Assembly: GCF_004798865.1 (NCBI RefSeq)
Contig: NW_025335941.1
Coordinates: forward strand, 1,501,444-1,565,443
Direction: 5' to 3'
Source of the DNA: Varanus komodoensis
Taxonomy: Eukaryota; Chordata; Lepidosauria; Squamata; Varanidae
Length of the DNA stretch: 64,000 nucleotides
A model generated the notes under the pieces. The model worked only from the letters and a program-made list of their open reading frames with translations, did not search any database and was not told where the DNA came from. Positions 36,405 through 50,556 of the stretch are shown one piece after another (the first letter of the stretch is position 1; each line of letters starts with the position of its first letter). The position numbers and the translations under genes are program-made.

Positions 36405-36650
36405 ACGGGGACTCCAATATGGAAGGCTTTAAAAGGGACTTGGACAGATTCATGAAGGAGGGAGGAGACTGTCTGTGGCTACTAACCTTGCTGACTGTGT
36501 GCTACTTCCTTTACCAGAAGTGGCATGCCTGCATACACCAGTTGCTGAGGAGCTTGGGAAGGTGGAGGTCTTGCACCCATCCTGCCTGACGATCTTCTGG
36601 CAAACTGGTTTGCCACTGTGTGTATGGAGTATTGGAATTTTGGCATGGCT
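36405..36650 (+). mobile_element. CR1-type LINE 3' region
   Basis: GGAAGGCTTTAAAAGGGACT, TGGACAGATTCATGAAGGAG, GGCTACTAACCTTGCTGACT, CACCAGTTGCTGAGGAG and CTGGTTTGCCACTGTGTG follow CR1 3' sequence in order. Same family as 25830-26165 but opposite strand. Confidence 0.65.
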
Positions 36651-36760
36651 TTTGCTGTGTTCTTCACTTAAAAAAGCAAACTGAATAAAATTCCTGAGCA
36701 GTCTAGCTGCCAATGGTAATGATTGAGCAAGCCAAGGGCACAGTTGCTTCTTAAAGTCGT

Positions 36761-38500
36761 GTTTTATTTATTCATTTATTTATTACATTTCTGTATTACC
36801 CAGCAGATGGAACTCTCTGGCTTGTTCACAACCATTTAAAACCATAAAATACAGCACGCAGCAGTACAAAATTGAAATGTTTAAAACTGCAATATAAAAT
36901 AAAAGTAAAAACCAGAGTAAGTTCTAGCAGCAGTAAAGGACCTAATCCAGAAACTGACTAAAATTCCTGAAAAATAAGACGATCTTCACCTGGTGTTAGA
37001 AAGAGTGCCAGTAGGTACCAGGTAAGCTTCTGTGAGAAGATCATTCCATCACTGGGGTACCACAACAGCAAAGTTCTCTTCTTAGTAGCCACCCTCCTAA
37101 CTTACTTTGGCAGGGGTTCCCACAGGGCAGCTGAGGATGATCTTAGGGCCTGGGCAGGTATAAAGGAAAGGAAATGATCTTTCAGGGAACCTGGCCCAAA
37201 ACTGTTTCATGCAGGATCCAGGACCATCCCCAATCAATGAAGCTGGCACTTTAGGGAAAGTGTAACCCCCTCCAGAACAGGTTGAATACCACTCAGAGAG
37301 GTAGGTGAGCATCCATCAAAAGCATCTCTGCCTTGTCTGAACTGAATCTCAGTTAATTGACCTCCTCCTTTTTATTACTGTGCCCAGACACTGATTCAGA
37401 AAAGCCACTGCCTCTCCTGGATTTGATAAAAAAGAGAGAACAAGAGCTGAGTGCCATCTGCATATCAATTACTCCTCAGCTGATACCTCAGGATAGCCTC
37501 CACTAGTGGTTTAATATAGCTGGTGAATAGCATGAAATATAACACTGAGCCTTGTAGTAGAACTGCTAAGGTACAGAACAATAACCCCCAGCACCAGCTT
37601 CCAAAAAATACCTTGTTTGTTGGTACTGAGAGCTCTGAGAGGTCCAGAAGAATCAACAGAGCCTCCTGACAAAGGTTGCCCGACAATTGACCAGATGGGA
37701 AGTTTCTGTTTCAAATCTCGGTTTGACACCCGATTGAAAGAGAGCTAGATACATTTTATACAAGAGTGCCTAATGTTGACTAGCAAACACTCACTCAGAC
37801 ACCTTGCTCAACAAGAGAATGTAGGCTATGGACTTGTAGTTATCATCATGTGAGTCCAGGCTAGTGCTTTTTTAAAGAAGTGGTCTAATTATATCTCCTT
37901 TAAAAAGTCTGGTACCACATATATGAAGGAGTAGTTTATGATATCCTGGGCCCAGTCTGATATTTGTTTCAATTTTATGTAATAAGCCATGAAGGCCAAG
38001 GGTGAAATAGACAGGTCATCAACTGGGTACAGCCAAACACTTTACCTTGTCCACATTTCTAGGCCTCAACTACCAAAACTTATCCAAAGAAGCTGAACCA
38101 GTAGGTGCTCTGTACAACTCTGTTAACGAAACTGCATTAATTGTGCTAATAATTGTGCTATCTGAGCTATCATGACTGATCTGATCTGAGTGATTTTATC
38201 TTCAAAATGCTGCACAAGTCTGTCAAACTTGTGTCCCACTATTTCTTTCTGTAGTTCAGATTGTAGGAGGCTCTGAACCACCCAAACTACCCTTCTGGAT
38301 AACAGCAGAAGGATGCAGTTAAAACAAACTTACCACCCTTTCCACCAGAGAATAGACTTGATAATGAGCTTTAACCTGTGTTTGGTCAGATTCATCATGA
38401 GTTTTCCTACTCTTGTGTCCTAGTCATTTTATTTCATTGCACTCAGCACAGGTGTTTTCCAAGATGTTGACCAAGGAAGAGGGCACTTGGGTGTGATTGT
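36761..38500 (-). mobile_element. L2-clade LINE, long but diverged
   Basis: Read on the minus strand it runs from a point within ORF2 (near 38500) to a TAAATAAATGAATAAATAAA end at 36761-36785. Frames at 37465-37729 give traces of the RT: ALLILLDLSELS (first catalytic motif region, aspartate kept) and LQGSVLYFMLFTSYIKPLVE (family QGSVLSPMLFNIYIKPL). Many stops and frame changes are present. Its 3' region shares the CCAGAACAGGTTGAAT and CAGTTAATTGA-type blocks expected there. It belongs to a different, older subfamily than 28666-30587. Confidence 0.75.
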
Positions 38501-39199
38501 GTCTACTATCTGAGTCATCTCTGCATTCCATCAAGTTTCATTTCCCGCAAGTTCTGGCTTACCATTAAACTTACAGATTAGCTAGTTTCTAAATGAGACC
38601 CCACTCCAAATGCTCAGGAGTACATAGTGAACCATTAGACTGGAATGCTTATGCATTAGTCATACATATATAACTTTCATGAGTTAAAATCCAAAGATAG
38701 AATGCCTGAAGGTGAACAGATAATCCCCCTCATCAACAGGTTCAGCATTACTCACCTAAGATGTTGGGAAAAAAGTCACACCATTGTTAATTTGATAAGA
38801 GGGAGTGGCTGGAAGCAGCAAAGCCGAAGTGGGGAGGGTACCATTTTGTATTACTCTTTTGCCAACTCCTTTAATTTCTTTCCTTCTTCCTTGCCAAGCT
38901 GTTTGCCAGGCTAGGAATGCATAGTTCTGAGGTTTGGAAACGAGGGCCAAACCCAGTATTCATGGAGAGGAAAAAAAATCAAAGCATGTTTATCGATGAA
39001 AGCTGTAGTAAATATTTGCTAATGGACACAGTAAAACCACAATGAATTTTAGACTTTCTTGATATCTGCAGGTCACTTATTGCTGTGTATGGCTTGTGCT
39101 CCTCTGACAAGGAAACATTCATGGGTTTGTGGGCATAAACAAAGTCCAAATGAAACTAAAGACAGTGAAAATAATAACATTTGCATTTCTGTTTTGCAG

Positions 39200-39283
39200 A
39201 TAATGATTCCACATGAAAATCGAACCAGTGAATCTATGTACAACAAAATGAATATATCTGAACTTAGCACCATGATTCCACAG
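39200..39283 (+). CDS. PHEX: PHEX exon 8
   Basis: This 84-base phase-0 exon encodes [20 protein letters not shown] followed by ELSTMIPQ. It differs from human residues 284-311 only at a few positions (human AMYNK and ELSAM). Two sequons, NRT and NIS, are conserved. Acceptor TTTTGCAG is strong; donor CAG/GTTGGT is weak. Only 291 bases separate it from exon 9, the shortest intron in the window. Confidence 0.96.
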
Positions 39284-39574
39284 GTTGGTTAAAGTTAATT
39301 GGAAAATGAATGTATTAATGCCTGATTGGCCTGTGTAATTACATTTTCAATCTGGAAGGTACTTCACATGTACCTAAAATGGTAATCTAAATAAAATTAG
39401 TAGAAACAGGTGCTCACTATTAATATTTAAATACTGCTGCTTTTTATTTACGTTGCAAGGTATTTGGGATGCTGTGCAGGGAAGTTCAACTTTGAAATTA
39501 GGCAAAACTTTTGAACTAATAGGTATTTTAAATCTGTAAAGAGCCCAGAGTTGAGCCAATCTTTATTCTTTTAG
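39284..39574 (+). other. PHEX: PHEX intron 8 (291 bp)
   Basis: The shortest intron in the window, AT-rich and free of recognised repeats. Acceptor tract TCTTTATTCTTTTAG. Confidence 0.9.
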
Positions 39575-39720
39575 TTTGACTGGCTGGCATACATCAAGAA
39601 GGTGATTGACACCAAGGTCTATCCTGAACTGAAAGACATAGATGCTTCAGAGAATGTGGTTGTCCGGGTGCCCCAGTACTTCAAAGATTTATTCAGGATA
39701 CTGGAGAGTGAAAGGAAAAA
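39575..39720 (+). CDS. PHEX: PHEX exon 9
   Basis: This 146-base exon starts in phase 0 and ends with two bases of a lysine codon. It encodes [40 protein letters not shown] and RILESERKK. The [15 protein letters not shown] run is identical to human, and the VxVxxPxYFxxLxxLL pattern is an M13-family signature. Most changes fall in the loop between the two conserved blocks (human DTRLYPHLKDISPSEN). The acceptor is TTCTTTTAG and the donor GTAAGG. Confidence 0.97.
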
Positions 39721-39912
39721 GTAAGGCTTTTTTAATGTGTAGTGGTCTTCTCATAACTCATCCCTGGATTCTTGGTTTCATGTTTAGGTTCTCAGTCCAC
39801 CCTGAGGAGGGAAAGAATTCACAGAACTTGGGCTTCCAACTGCAAGACTATTATTTCACTTCTGGCTTTCTGTGCAAATAAAGCTGCATAAATAGTGTGT
39901 ATGAGGGAATTC

Positions 39913-40083
39913 ATTGTGGCATAGCAATCAGCCACGAAGTTTACTGGGTGACTTTGGGCCAATCACTGATTTAGGTGTTTAACCCAGCTAATCAGAGGAC
40001 TGATATGAAGATAAAATGGACAGAGGGAGAAAGCTTATGTAAGCCATCCTGTGTTCCTTGCAGGAGAAAAGTTAGGATAAAAA
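39913..40083 (+). repeat. tRNA-derived SINE, copy 3
   Basis: ATTGTGGCATAGCAATCAGC (A-box-like), CTGGGTGACTTTGGGCCAAT and AAGCTTATGTAAGCCATCCTG, then TTCCTTGCAGGAGAAAAG. The shared TTCCTTGCA end joins it to copies at 20318, 26184 and 49755. The B-box part is deleted. It finishes directly at a GATG microsatellite, a common SINE tail outcome. Confidence 0.6.
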
Positions 40084-40115
40084 GATGATGGATGGATGGA
40101 TGGATGGATGAATGG
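40084..40115 (+). repeat. GATG microsatellite at SINE tail
   Basis: About seven GATG/GGAT units in tandem follow the 3' end of the SINE directly. Confidence 0.85.
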
Positions 40116-41664
40116 TGAAATGGGTGTCTGCTTTCATCCCTGTGTGGCAACTTCTTTTCTTGGCAAGTTGTTTATTGTTTGAAACTGAATAGTAGTTTTA
40201 CCACAACCTTGAAAAAAGGGGACCCAAGGGCTATAAGCCAGTTATATGCCTGGCACAGGTAGAAATGCCCAGCTGTTCATGCCAACAGCCTATTTTCCAT
40301 CCTCTCCACTCCCTGTTTGCACAGATCCAAATGCACATCTGGATTGCCTGAGTGAATGCAGAAGAACAAGAAAAGCATGCATCACACCAAAGGAAGAAGC
40401 AATGTTTATTAAAAAGGAGATCAAAATGTCCAAGAAGGGCAGGAAAAGACACTTGAAAAGAAAAGTGAAAACCAAAAGGGGAACTTGGTATCCCAGACTC
40501 ATGGAGGGGTCACAGGATCTTGCTATGCTCATGACATGCTTGGGTGGAAGAGGCACCAAGAAATCTAGGGGACAACATGCCCAGTTGACAGGGAGTCCCA
40601 CTGACAAAGGAACAAAAGGAACAGCTCCATTCCACTTATTCGGCTTGGCCAGAGCAGAGAGGCAAGAGTGCTGCTCAGCTTAGTTCCCCAATCAGGTGCA
40701 TGGCATGCTGGCAAGAAAATGTGTGTTCTCACTTTTTGTGCAGGAAGATGAATCTAGAAAGATGATGGTTAAAAACGGGATTCTTTGCCCAGCTCAAAAA
40801 GGCTTCCTTAAGGGCACAGGAAGGACAACCTTGCCTGCCAGAAGTCTTAGAGCATTTAGAAAAAGTAACGATTTTAGAAAAACAGATATTGTGGTTGCAG
40901 AGCCTTCCCTTGCTTGGGAAATTGTGGAGATCACCACAAGGATTGTCTTATGGCTGAGGAAGCCTTTGGTGTTAACTGCATCATGTTGACTTGCTGTTAT
41001 GCAACTACAAATCCTCTTAGTTTCAAGAGCTTTGCAGAGTTGAATTATAGTGAAATCAAAGGGCATTCCTGTGAGCTTTCAGTAACAATAATAACAAGAA
41101 TAGGATCTGTGGGTTTGGCAGAAGGGGCCCATTCGTTTGGAAGAAGCAAGTGTCTTCTGCAGGACCCCGTGATGATATGGCAAATGCTATGGACTTGAGC
41201 AAAGACTACTATAGATTAGTCTAATAGATTCAGGTTAGTCTTCTGTGCTATTCAGCAGACAGATGAGGGAGAAATAAGGGCAGAACTGACAAGAGGTGAA
41301 AAATTAAAACAAACTGCTACGTGATCCAACAAGGGACAAAGGATCCTCATTAGATCTCAGATTCTCCTTTTCTATTTCTTTTGCTGTCTTTGCCTTTCCT
41401 TGCTTCCTCATTGCATTATCCTCTCAGTTTGCCACAGATAAAAGTTGGTATAGTTATGATTTTTTTGCCTATTCATGAACACTTTGAAGATACATTTGCC
41501 CTCTGCTGAATCATACCACTTGGCATTACTCCTAAGCCATCTGGAACAATGTGTTCTGCAGGGATCTTAAAGGAATGAATCGGTTCCCTGCCCGAGATCT
41601 GGATTTTGTAGGAAGTTTTCAGGGAAGGAGGGAGCTGGGAGGTTAAGAACTCTCCTTCCTTCCT

Positions 41665-41715
41665 CCAGAGCATTGGTTTGAGATGGCCTTTCAGCTCATT
41701 TCAACTTTAATTCAA
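41665..41715 (+). repeat. Possible CR1 3' end remnant
   Basis: TTGGTTTGAGATGGCCTTTC followed by AGCTCATTTCAACTTTAATTC recalls the CR1 end GTTGGACTAGATGRCCTTT...TTCCAACTCTATGATTC. Short and diverged. Confidence 0.35.
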
Positions 41716-42958
41716 CAATGGAAGGGAAGCCACATAAATATAAACTGTGTTAAACTAGATATAGCTAGAAGAAATTCAAAGGTATGATTAAGATTCCATG
41801 AAGTTATGTGACAGGCAGAGTCAAGTGGGTAGATTCTGGCCAAATTGTGTCACAGTTTGAAAAAGGAACTTGAAAAATAACACAGGGACCTCAAATAGGA
41901 AGGTGCCCTATCACAGAGCCAGGAAGGACCAAGAGTCTTCTAGGACTAAAGAGTTTGGTACTTGTCCAGAGTATTGTCCTAGGACTGCACTACTTCAGAA
42001 TTCACATGGGGAATCTCATCTTTGAATGTTCACTGGTCCCATAAACTGGCTATACCATCTCCACAACTAGTATGCCAGGGAGGAGGCTGTGCATAACCTT
42101 CTCATATAGGGCTTCTCTCTCAGCACTTCTTTACTGAGGCTTTCTTCCTGTTTTTTCTATGGGAAGTTTTTCTCCCTGGGTTTGTATTTGTCTGCTTTCT
42201 ATTTATTCAGTTAACCAAGCACAAGGTGGTGTTACTCCTCTTGAGATGGGGTGTAGGAGTCGGGTGATCAGAGCTTAGCTTCTGCATACATGCCTACTGC
42301 GTACAGTACACACATCATCGGCGTGGTGTGCTGCACTCAGCAGTGCCTTGTGTCCCAGTGAATATTGCATAAAATTTAATGCTATTCAGACTCATGGAAG
42401 CCACTTCAGCACATGGGCGTGTCACCACAGAAATCATTCTGGGTCTTGCATCTAGGTCTCCTCCTGCTCTGAGCAGGGTGCTTCACCTCGATGCATGGCT
42501 GAGCTTGCCATGAGTAAGGTTTATTTAGATTGTACTTACACACAAAACCACACGATCCTAGACCAACCAAGAGCCATGACCATTTATGAAGAGTATGGCC
42601 CTTTCTCGTTCCAGAAGACGCCATCTGCTTTGCTTCGGTTTTATTGTTCTTTCTGCCTTTTATTTTACAAGGACTTGGACAAACCTCTAATGCCAGATTT
42701 CATCTCAGGATACAAAATTATTGAAATATGCTCTAACTGGAGGATCCCATCATTTAGTCACGCATCAAGTGGCTGTTATCATGCAATCTCTTCTGTCTAA
42801 TGGGTTTTTGTCAGTTTGGTCATTGCTCATTAGTTTTCAAGGTGAAGTTGCTACTATTGCAGGCAGTTCACTGATCTGAAAAAAAATCTATTCATGTATT
42901 AATTTATAGTATCAGACAGCTGTGCATAAGGACACATGGGTCTAACTGCCTGACATAA

Positions 42959-46027
<3,069 letters not shown>

Positions 46028-46156
46028 GTAATCCAAGGGACGACTTCCTTACTGCCTCAATGGGATAAGTGTGTGAACTTTGTGGAAAGTGCTCTTCCTT
46101 ATGTTGTTGGCAGAATGTTTGTAGATCTACACTTCCAAGAAGACAAGAGGGAAATG
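46028..46156 (+). CDS. PHEX: PHEX exon 11
   Basis: This 129-base phase-0 exon encodes [40 protein letters not shown] and REM. It corresponds to human residues 392-434. The W(D/K)xC cysteine of M13 peptidases is present (WDKC), as is the [10 protein letters not shown] block. The acceptor AAAACAG has a purine-rich run directly before it, so its branch region must lie further up in the TTTTTCTTCCC stretch near 45978. The donor is GTAGGT. Confidence 0.95.
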
Positions 46157-46872
46157 GTAGGTTCTCACTTGTTTCGCTGACTTTGAAATTTGTTTGCTTC
46201 TCCCACAGTGGTGCTATGGTAAATGTTGAAGTTTGGGTGGTCACCATGAAAACCCCACAGACAAGCCAAAAGGAGAGTGCAAAATGCATGCCTTTGCATT
46301 GTCCATGTCTACAAAGCAGTTCTAGCACTTTTTATCTTCACCAGGAGAGGTCTGTCTGCAAAGTGAATGGGTCTTAATTGTCCTTCAAAGACCAAGCTGC
46401 CCTCAAATACTTTACATTACAACAAGGAAGACTATATTGTCACTGGAAAGGTTGTTTCTCCCATCTGCTGTGAGGATTGCAGCTAAGTTCAGAGGGACCA
46501 GAGAATGGCAGTTGACATCAGCATCACCGCTAGCAAAAAAAAGCAGGTGGAGGGGAGTTTTTCCACAATATATAACCATCATGGAAGGATGCTTTGATTA
46601 GTCCCAAGAAAGTGCAAGATGAGCAACCATGATTCTGCAGAGCCTACTTTAGAGGAGAATCTTGACTCCTGCAGCAAATTGCATATTATACCAACATGGA
46701 ATCATCTGTGACAAGATCAGGATTTTAATAGGCATTCATTGTCCAGTAGGAGTGCCAGCTAATCTGTCAATGGAAGCTAGACAGAAGTCACTAGACAGAA
46801 GGAGAATCCAATATCTACAAGCTAGGGGACAGATTCAAAGACACTTGAGAGAAAGAGGCAGTCTGAAGAACA

Positions 46873-46904
46873 GAGCTGACTCACCACTTAGGGTGAGTCA
46901 GCTC
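46873..46904. repeat. Perfect 13-bp inverted repeat, 6-base loop
   Basis: GAGCTGACTCACC at 46873-46885 and GGTGAGTCAGCTC at 46892-46904 are exact reverse complements around ACTTAG. Both arms hold TGACTCA/TGAGTCA, the AP-1 consensus, twice within 32 bases in opposite directions. No T-run follows, so it is not a terminator-like structure. Confidence 0.85.
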
Positions 46905-48186
46905 ACCCTAACATCTGGGAGTAGCTAGATGTGATCAATCTGCTGATTTCAGGGAAAATGGGACAGGGGCCAATTCCCCATTAAAAAGCAGTGCAGAAAA
47001 ATGCAGCATGGATGGTCAGGAGCAGAAAGCTGGACCCTTCCCACTGACCTTTCCCCAACTGAAATGCCTTTAAAAAACCCAAACTTTCCTTGCTAAAGGG
47101 ATTGGTGGCAAGTTTTGGACCTCCTTTGGGACAAGTTGGCTTAAAATGTTTGGAGGGAGGTTGGGAGGGGAAAGGGGCAGAATGAAATTGGTGTGAAGTA
47201 GGCTTCAGTTCCTCCCTTTTATAAGGATCTGAGAAGAGATCAATTCTGCACATGGTTTGCCACTACAGCATTTAGTCTGGTCTTATGGATCCAGAGGTGA
47301 CAGCCGATTCTCTCTTTTGCACAGATGTACAGGACTTGAAGTGACCAGGGCTTGAACTGAATCAGGACCACTGCACATGGACTGGGGAGGCTTACATTCC
47401 TACCCAGCTTGTTTTGCAAAATCCAACCCTTTCTTGTGGGAGAAATAAAAAAAGATCTCCATTAGCAAAATGGATTTCCCTCTTGCCATTAAAAACCTCC
47501 AGGAGGAAGTGAAGAGGTGGATATTTTGGCAAATTGATAGCCAGGAGGATGACGTTCAAACCTTCCCAATGCATGCACAGTGGTCCCAAAGGAGGCACCC
47601 TTAATGCCAGAGAGGATGCTGGACAGTCACTGGTGCTACCAGTCATCCAGTTGAAAAAGACAGGAAAAAGCAAAGTAGAAAACTCAACCAATTTTTGGAA
47701 CACTTCTGCCCCTTTTTTTGGTCTCCAAAAGCTGAGTTTTCATAGTCTATTCACAGAGAAACATAACATAAGAGTAGCAAATATATGGGATACTTCTTTC
47801 TCCTCATTGAAAAAGAAGTTATATGATCATAGCTAGCACATTACACTGCTAGGGAAAAAGACTATTTGCCTGAGTGGTGCATTTCTATATATCAGCTTTT
47901 ATTTTTATATACCAGTTTCTTCTGCATTTGCAGCACTGACTGTCAGATCATTGTCTCCTTTAATTTGGTATCGTCTATTTGGCCTGGCAGTGGTTCTTGT
48001 GAACTTGACTCCTTTAACAGGAAATAACAGGAAATAACTAAATCTAGGAATGATATATACCCAAAACTTGTGCTTTGCTACTATCCCTCCCTTATAGAAC
48101 TTCAGTTTATCGCATTTCATATTTGGGTCTATTTTTCAGAATGGGTTAGAAAAATACCATGAATGACAGAAATGCTACTCTCCCCA

Positions 48187-48305
48187 CAATGATGTCCTCC
48201 AGATGTTTTGAACTGAAGCTCCCATTGTCCCTGACCATTGACAATGCTGTCCAGGTCTAAAGGGAGTTGTAGTGCAAAACATCTGGAAGGCATCATGTTG
48301 CAAAA
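48187..48305. repeat. Foldback repeat family 1, best copy
   Basis: The 28-base arms at 48196-48223 and 48262-48289 pair at 23 of 28 positions around a 38-base centre containing CCCTGACCATTGACAATGCT. The arm core is CCAGATGTTTTG...CTCCC. No transposase and no clear target duplication. Other copies lie at 6155, 17982, 18772, 28210 and 52728. Confidence 0.7.
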
Positions 48306-49665
48306 GGCCTTTAAATGTTTAACTAATTTCCTGATTTAATCTGTATCAAATTCCACCAAGACTTTTTTGGGGTAAACATGGATGGGGACTGGTTTGTAAA
48401 TGAATTGCCAGATTGCTTACCCATTTTATAAGATGGCATTTTCATTTTAGCTTGTCTTTTCTTTTCAACATATGTTTCAGCTACATAGACATTTATCTAG
48501 AGGAAGGTCCTTGCTAAAGAAACAATGAATTATGGGAAGTATGGTATTTTCAGATTTAGTCACTGATGAGCTCATGCCCTGGATGTCTACTTGCCTCCCT
48601 CCTTTTATCAAAGAGATATTATTTGGGTCTAAATATAGCACTGTTTTTGACCTGCAGTCAAGGCAGCATTTCATATGGCTACGCCTGAACAATTTTGATA
48701 ACAACTCTGGTGGTATGAATAGATTTCTCTTCCCACCCCTACTGCTACAGCTGGTGCATAAAAACCAGAATATACACCAGGGTCCAATTGTAGAGCTAGA
48801 ATATGAACTGGCAACCTCTAAGTACAGGGAGTTCACCTCATTAGTGCACTAAGTTAATTGAAACAGTGCTCTGCCATCAATATTCTCCAAGTTACCTTAT
48901 TCCCTGGGATGCAGTTTACTCCTGACTGTTGAATGCTTGGTCATTCTTAATGCTAAATTTATACTGACTTCCATATTGTACCAAAACGATGTGATATTAA
49001 AAGGACAGTAATGAATCATAGATATGAGATGCTACAATTCCCCTCGGTCATTTAGATAAGGACATTCGTTTTCAACTTAGGTCAATATCAAAACTCTCAT
49101 TCAGGTAGATGATTCATCTGCCCCTTATTCCATAGTTACGGATCTGAATATTCTTTCCTAGACCTTTTTGCACATTTTAATTGACCACCGGGGTGCAATC
49201 TGTTAGCAGTAGACTGCGCAATTCTCCTTTGAACTGTGCACGTGTGTTTTTCAAACATTTTTCAACTCTTCTATCAATCCTAGACAGAGATTACAGGTTT
49301 TCTAACAGGTTCCTCCAGTTCTTTGTTGATCTGGGTATTTAAAGACTTTCTTTAATCAAAACAAATTAAGACAGCAAACCATGAAGGCTGATTTTGACTG
49401 CTGAGTTTGACCTACAAGCCTTAAATGTCTTGTAGCGCGAGTGCCTGAAGGAACACTTCCTCCTGTACCAGTCTGCCAGTGGTATCAGATCTGGAGGAGG
49501 GGAAGAAACCTGTCTTGCTGTCCTAACATTAGAAAGGAGTACACTGGTACAAGATAGGGGCTATTTCACAGTAGTGCCTGACTTGGAATGCCCTTCACAG
49601 GTGTGTCCTGGTGCCAATGTTGGCATCTGTCTAAGACCCATTCCTTTTCCTGGGCATTCATAATT

Positions 49666-49740
49666 CATTACTACGTTGTATATATAATTACTACATTGTT
49701 ACTAGTTAGTTACTACATTGTTACTACATTGTATATTTAA
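49666..49740 (+). repeat. Decayed TTACTACATTGT tandem array
   Basis: ATTACTACGTTGTATA, ATTACTACATTGT, GTTACTACATTGT and GTTACTACATTGTATA recur within 75 bases, with a diverged ACTAGTTAG spacer. Confidence 0.75.
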
Positions 49741-49754
49741 TCATTTATTGTATT

Positions 49755-50020
49755 GCTGCTTTGTTGTTGTTGATGATGATAAATGCAGCAATCTCCTGTC
49801 TTTTTACCTCTTGCAAGGAACTCAAGGTAGCTTACACAGTCCTTCTTGGCCTTTGTCGTTTTATCCTCACGTCAACACTGTCAGGTGGGTTAGACTGAGA
49901 GTCAGTGAGTGGCCCAAAGTCTCCCCATGAGCTCCATTGCTGAGTGTGGGCTCAGAGTTCCTGAGTCCAAGTCCAATGTTCTAAGTCCATGTTCTAAGCA
50001 CTATAGTTGTTACCCAACAG
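49755..50020 (-). repeat. tRNA-derived SINE, copy 4, most complete
   Basis: The + strand gives TTGTTGTTGTTGATGATGAT (SINE tail), CTCTTGCAAGGAACTCAAGG, AGCTTACACAGTCC, TTTTATCCTCACGTCAACAC, TGTCAGGTGGGTTAGACTGA and GAGTGGCCCAAAGTCTCCCC. Read on the minus strand, the tRNA-like head region follows, though its boxes are decayed. Confidence 0.65.
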
Positions 50021-50029
50021 GGTTTCTTC

Positions 50030-50290
50030 TAAAGGAAGCACAAGATAGAAGTAGGATGAGATATACAAACAGAATATAAAACAAAACAATTAAATGGTAA
50101 AAGGCAGTAAAAATCCCCATAAAACAAACTTACTATTTATTTGGAATCTTTGCATGCCGTCCCATTCGCATAAGCCTCGGGATGGCTTCCAACATCATAC
50201 TAGCTTCAAAATGCTTAGGAAAACAGAAATGTTCTCAACTGATGCTGAAATCATTGCAAGGTTAGTGCAAGGCATACCTCCCTGATGATG
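50030..50290 (-). mobile_element. L2-clade LINE 3' end, short
   Basis: GCATGCCGTCCCATTCGCAT, AAGCCTCGGGATGGCTTCCA, ACAGAAATGTTCTCAACTGA, TGCTGAAATCATTGCAAGGT and AGGCATACCTCCCTGATGAT are the complement of the L2 C-terminus and 3' untranslated part. It ends about 160 bases before PHEX exon 12. Confidence 0.6.
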
Positions 50291-50454
50291 ATATAAACAT
50301 GGTCCCACATAGCAAATTCCAATACACACCCGTCCCTATCTTGGCTGCCCACAACACAGACACATCTGCCTCCGCATGCAAACTTCCTTCACTGGACTGG
50401 GCTGAAAGCACCGCACATCTATTAAATTCTTATGGGGAATAATGTTTGTTGCAG

Positions 50455-50556
50455 ATGACAGAGCTGACTGAAGGGATTCGTTGGGCCTTCATGGATATGC
50501 TGGAAAAAGAAAACACCTGGATGGATCAGGAAACCAAACACAAAGCGACTGACAAG
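50455..50556 (+). CDS. PHEX: PHEX exon 12
   Basis: This 102-base phase-0 exon encodes [20 protein letters not shown] followed by [14 protein letters not shown]. It aligns to human residues 435-468 ([20 protein letters not shown], then EWMDAGTKRKAKEK). It is the most diverged of the eleven exons, chiefly in the charged surface helix at its end. The core WAF.DML.KENxWMD matches the M13 family pattern. Acceptor GTTTGTTGCAG and donor AAG/GTAAAT are canonical. Confidence 0.95.

Larger units (their letters stand above)
35072..39199 (+). other. PHEX: PHEX intron 7 (4.1 kb)
   Basis: Contains a CR1 3' fragment (36405-36650, + strand) and a long L2 copy (36761-38500, minus strand). 35072-36400 and 38500-39199 show nothing recognisable beyond short TATATATG runs near 35864. 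Confidence 0.85.
46157..50454 (+). other. PHEX: PHEX intron 11 (4.3 kb)
   Basis: Carries a perfect hairpin (46873-46904), a foldback element (48196-48289), a decayed short tandem array (49666-49740), a SINE (49755-50020) and an L2 tail (50030-50290). 46157-46870, 46905-48190 and 48300-49660 show nothing recognisable. Confidence 0.85.

Noticed and set aside
40246-40683. A 145-codon + strand open frame with a lysine-rich middle in intron 9
   Set aside because: No recognisable domain, signal, start context or homologue, and one or two frames of this length are expected by chance in 64 kb read on both strands. It lies between introns' repeats and shows no codon pattern I can trust.
48700-48850. 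A tRNA-like or SINE-like stretch on the minus strand
   Set aside because: Only a faint B-box-like GGTTGCCAGTTCATATTC; no A box at the right distance and no cloverleaf.
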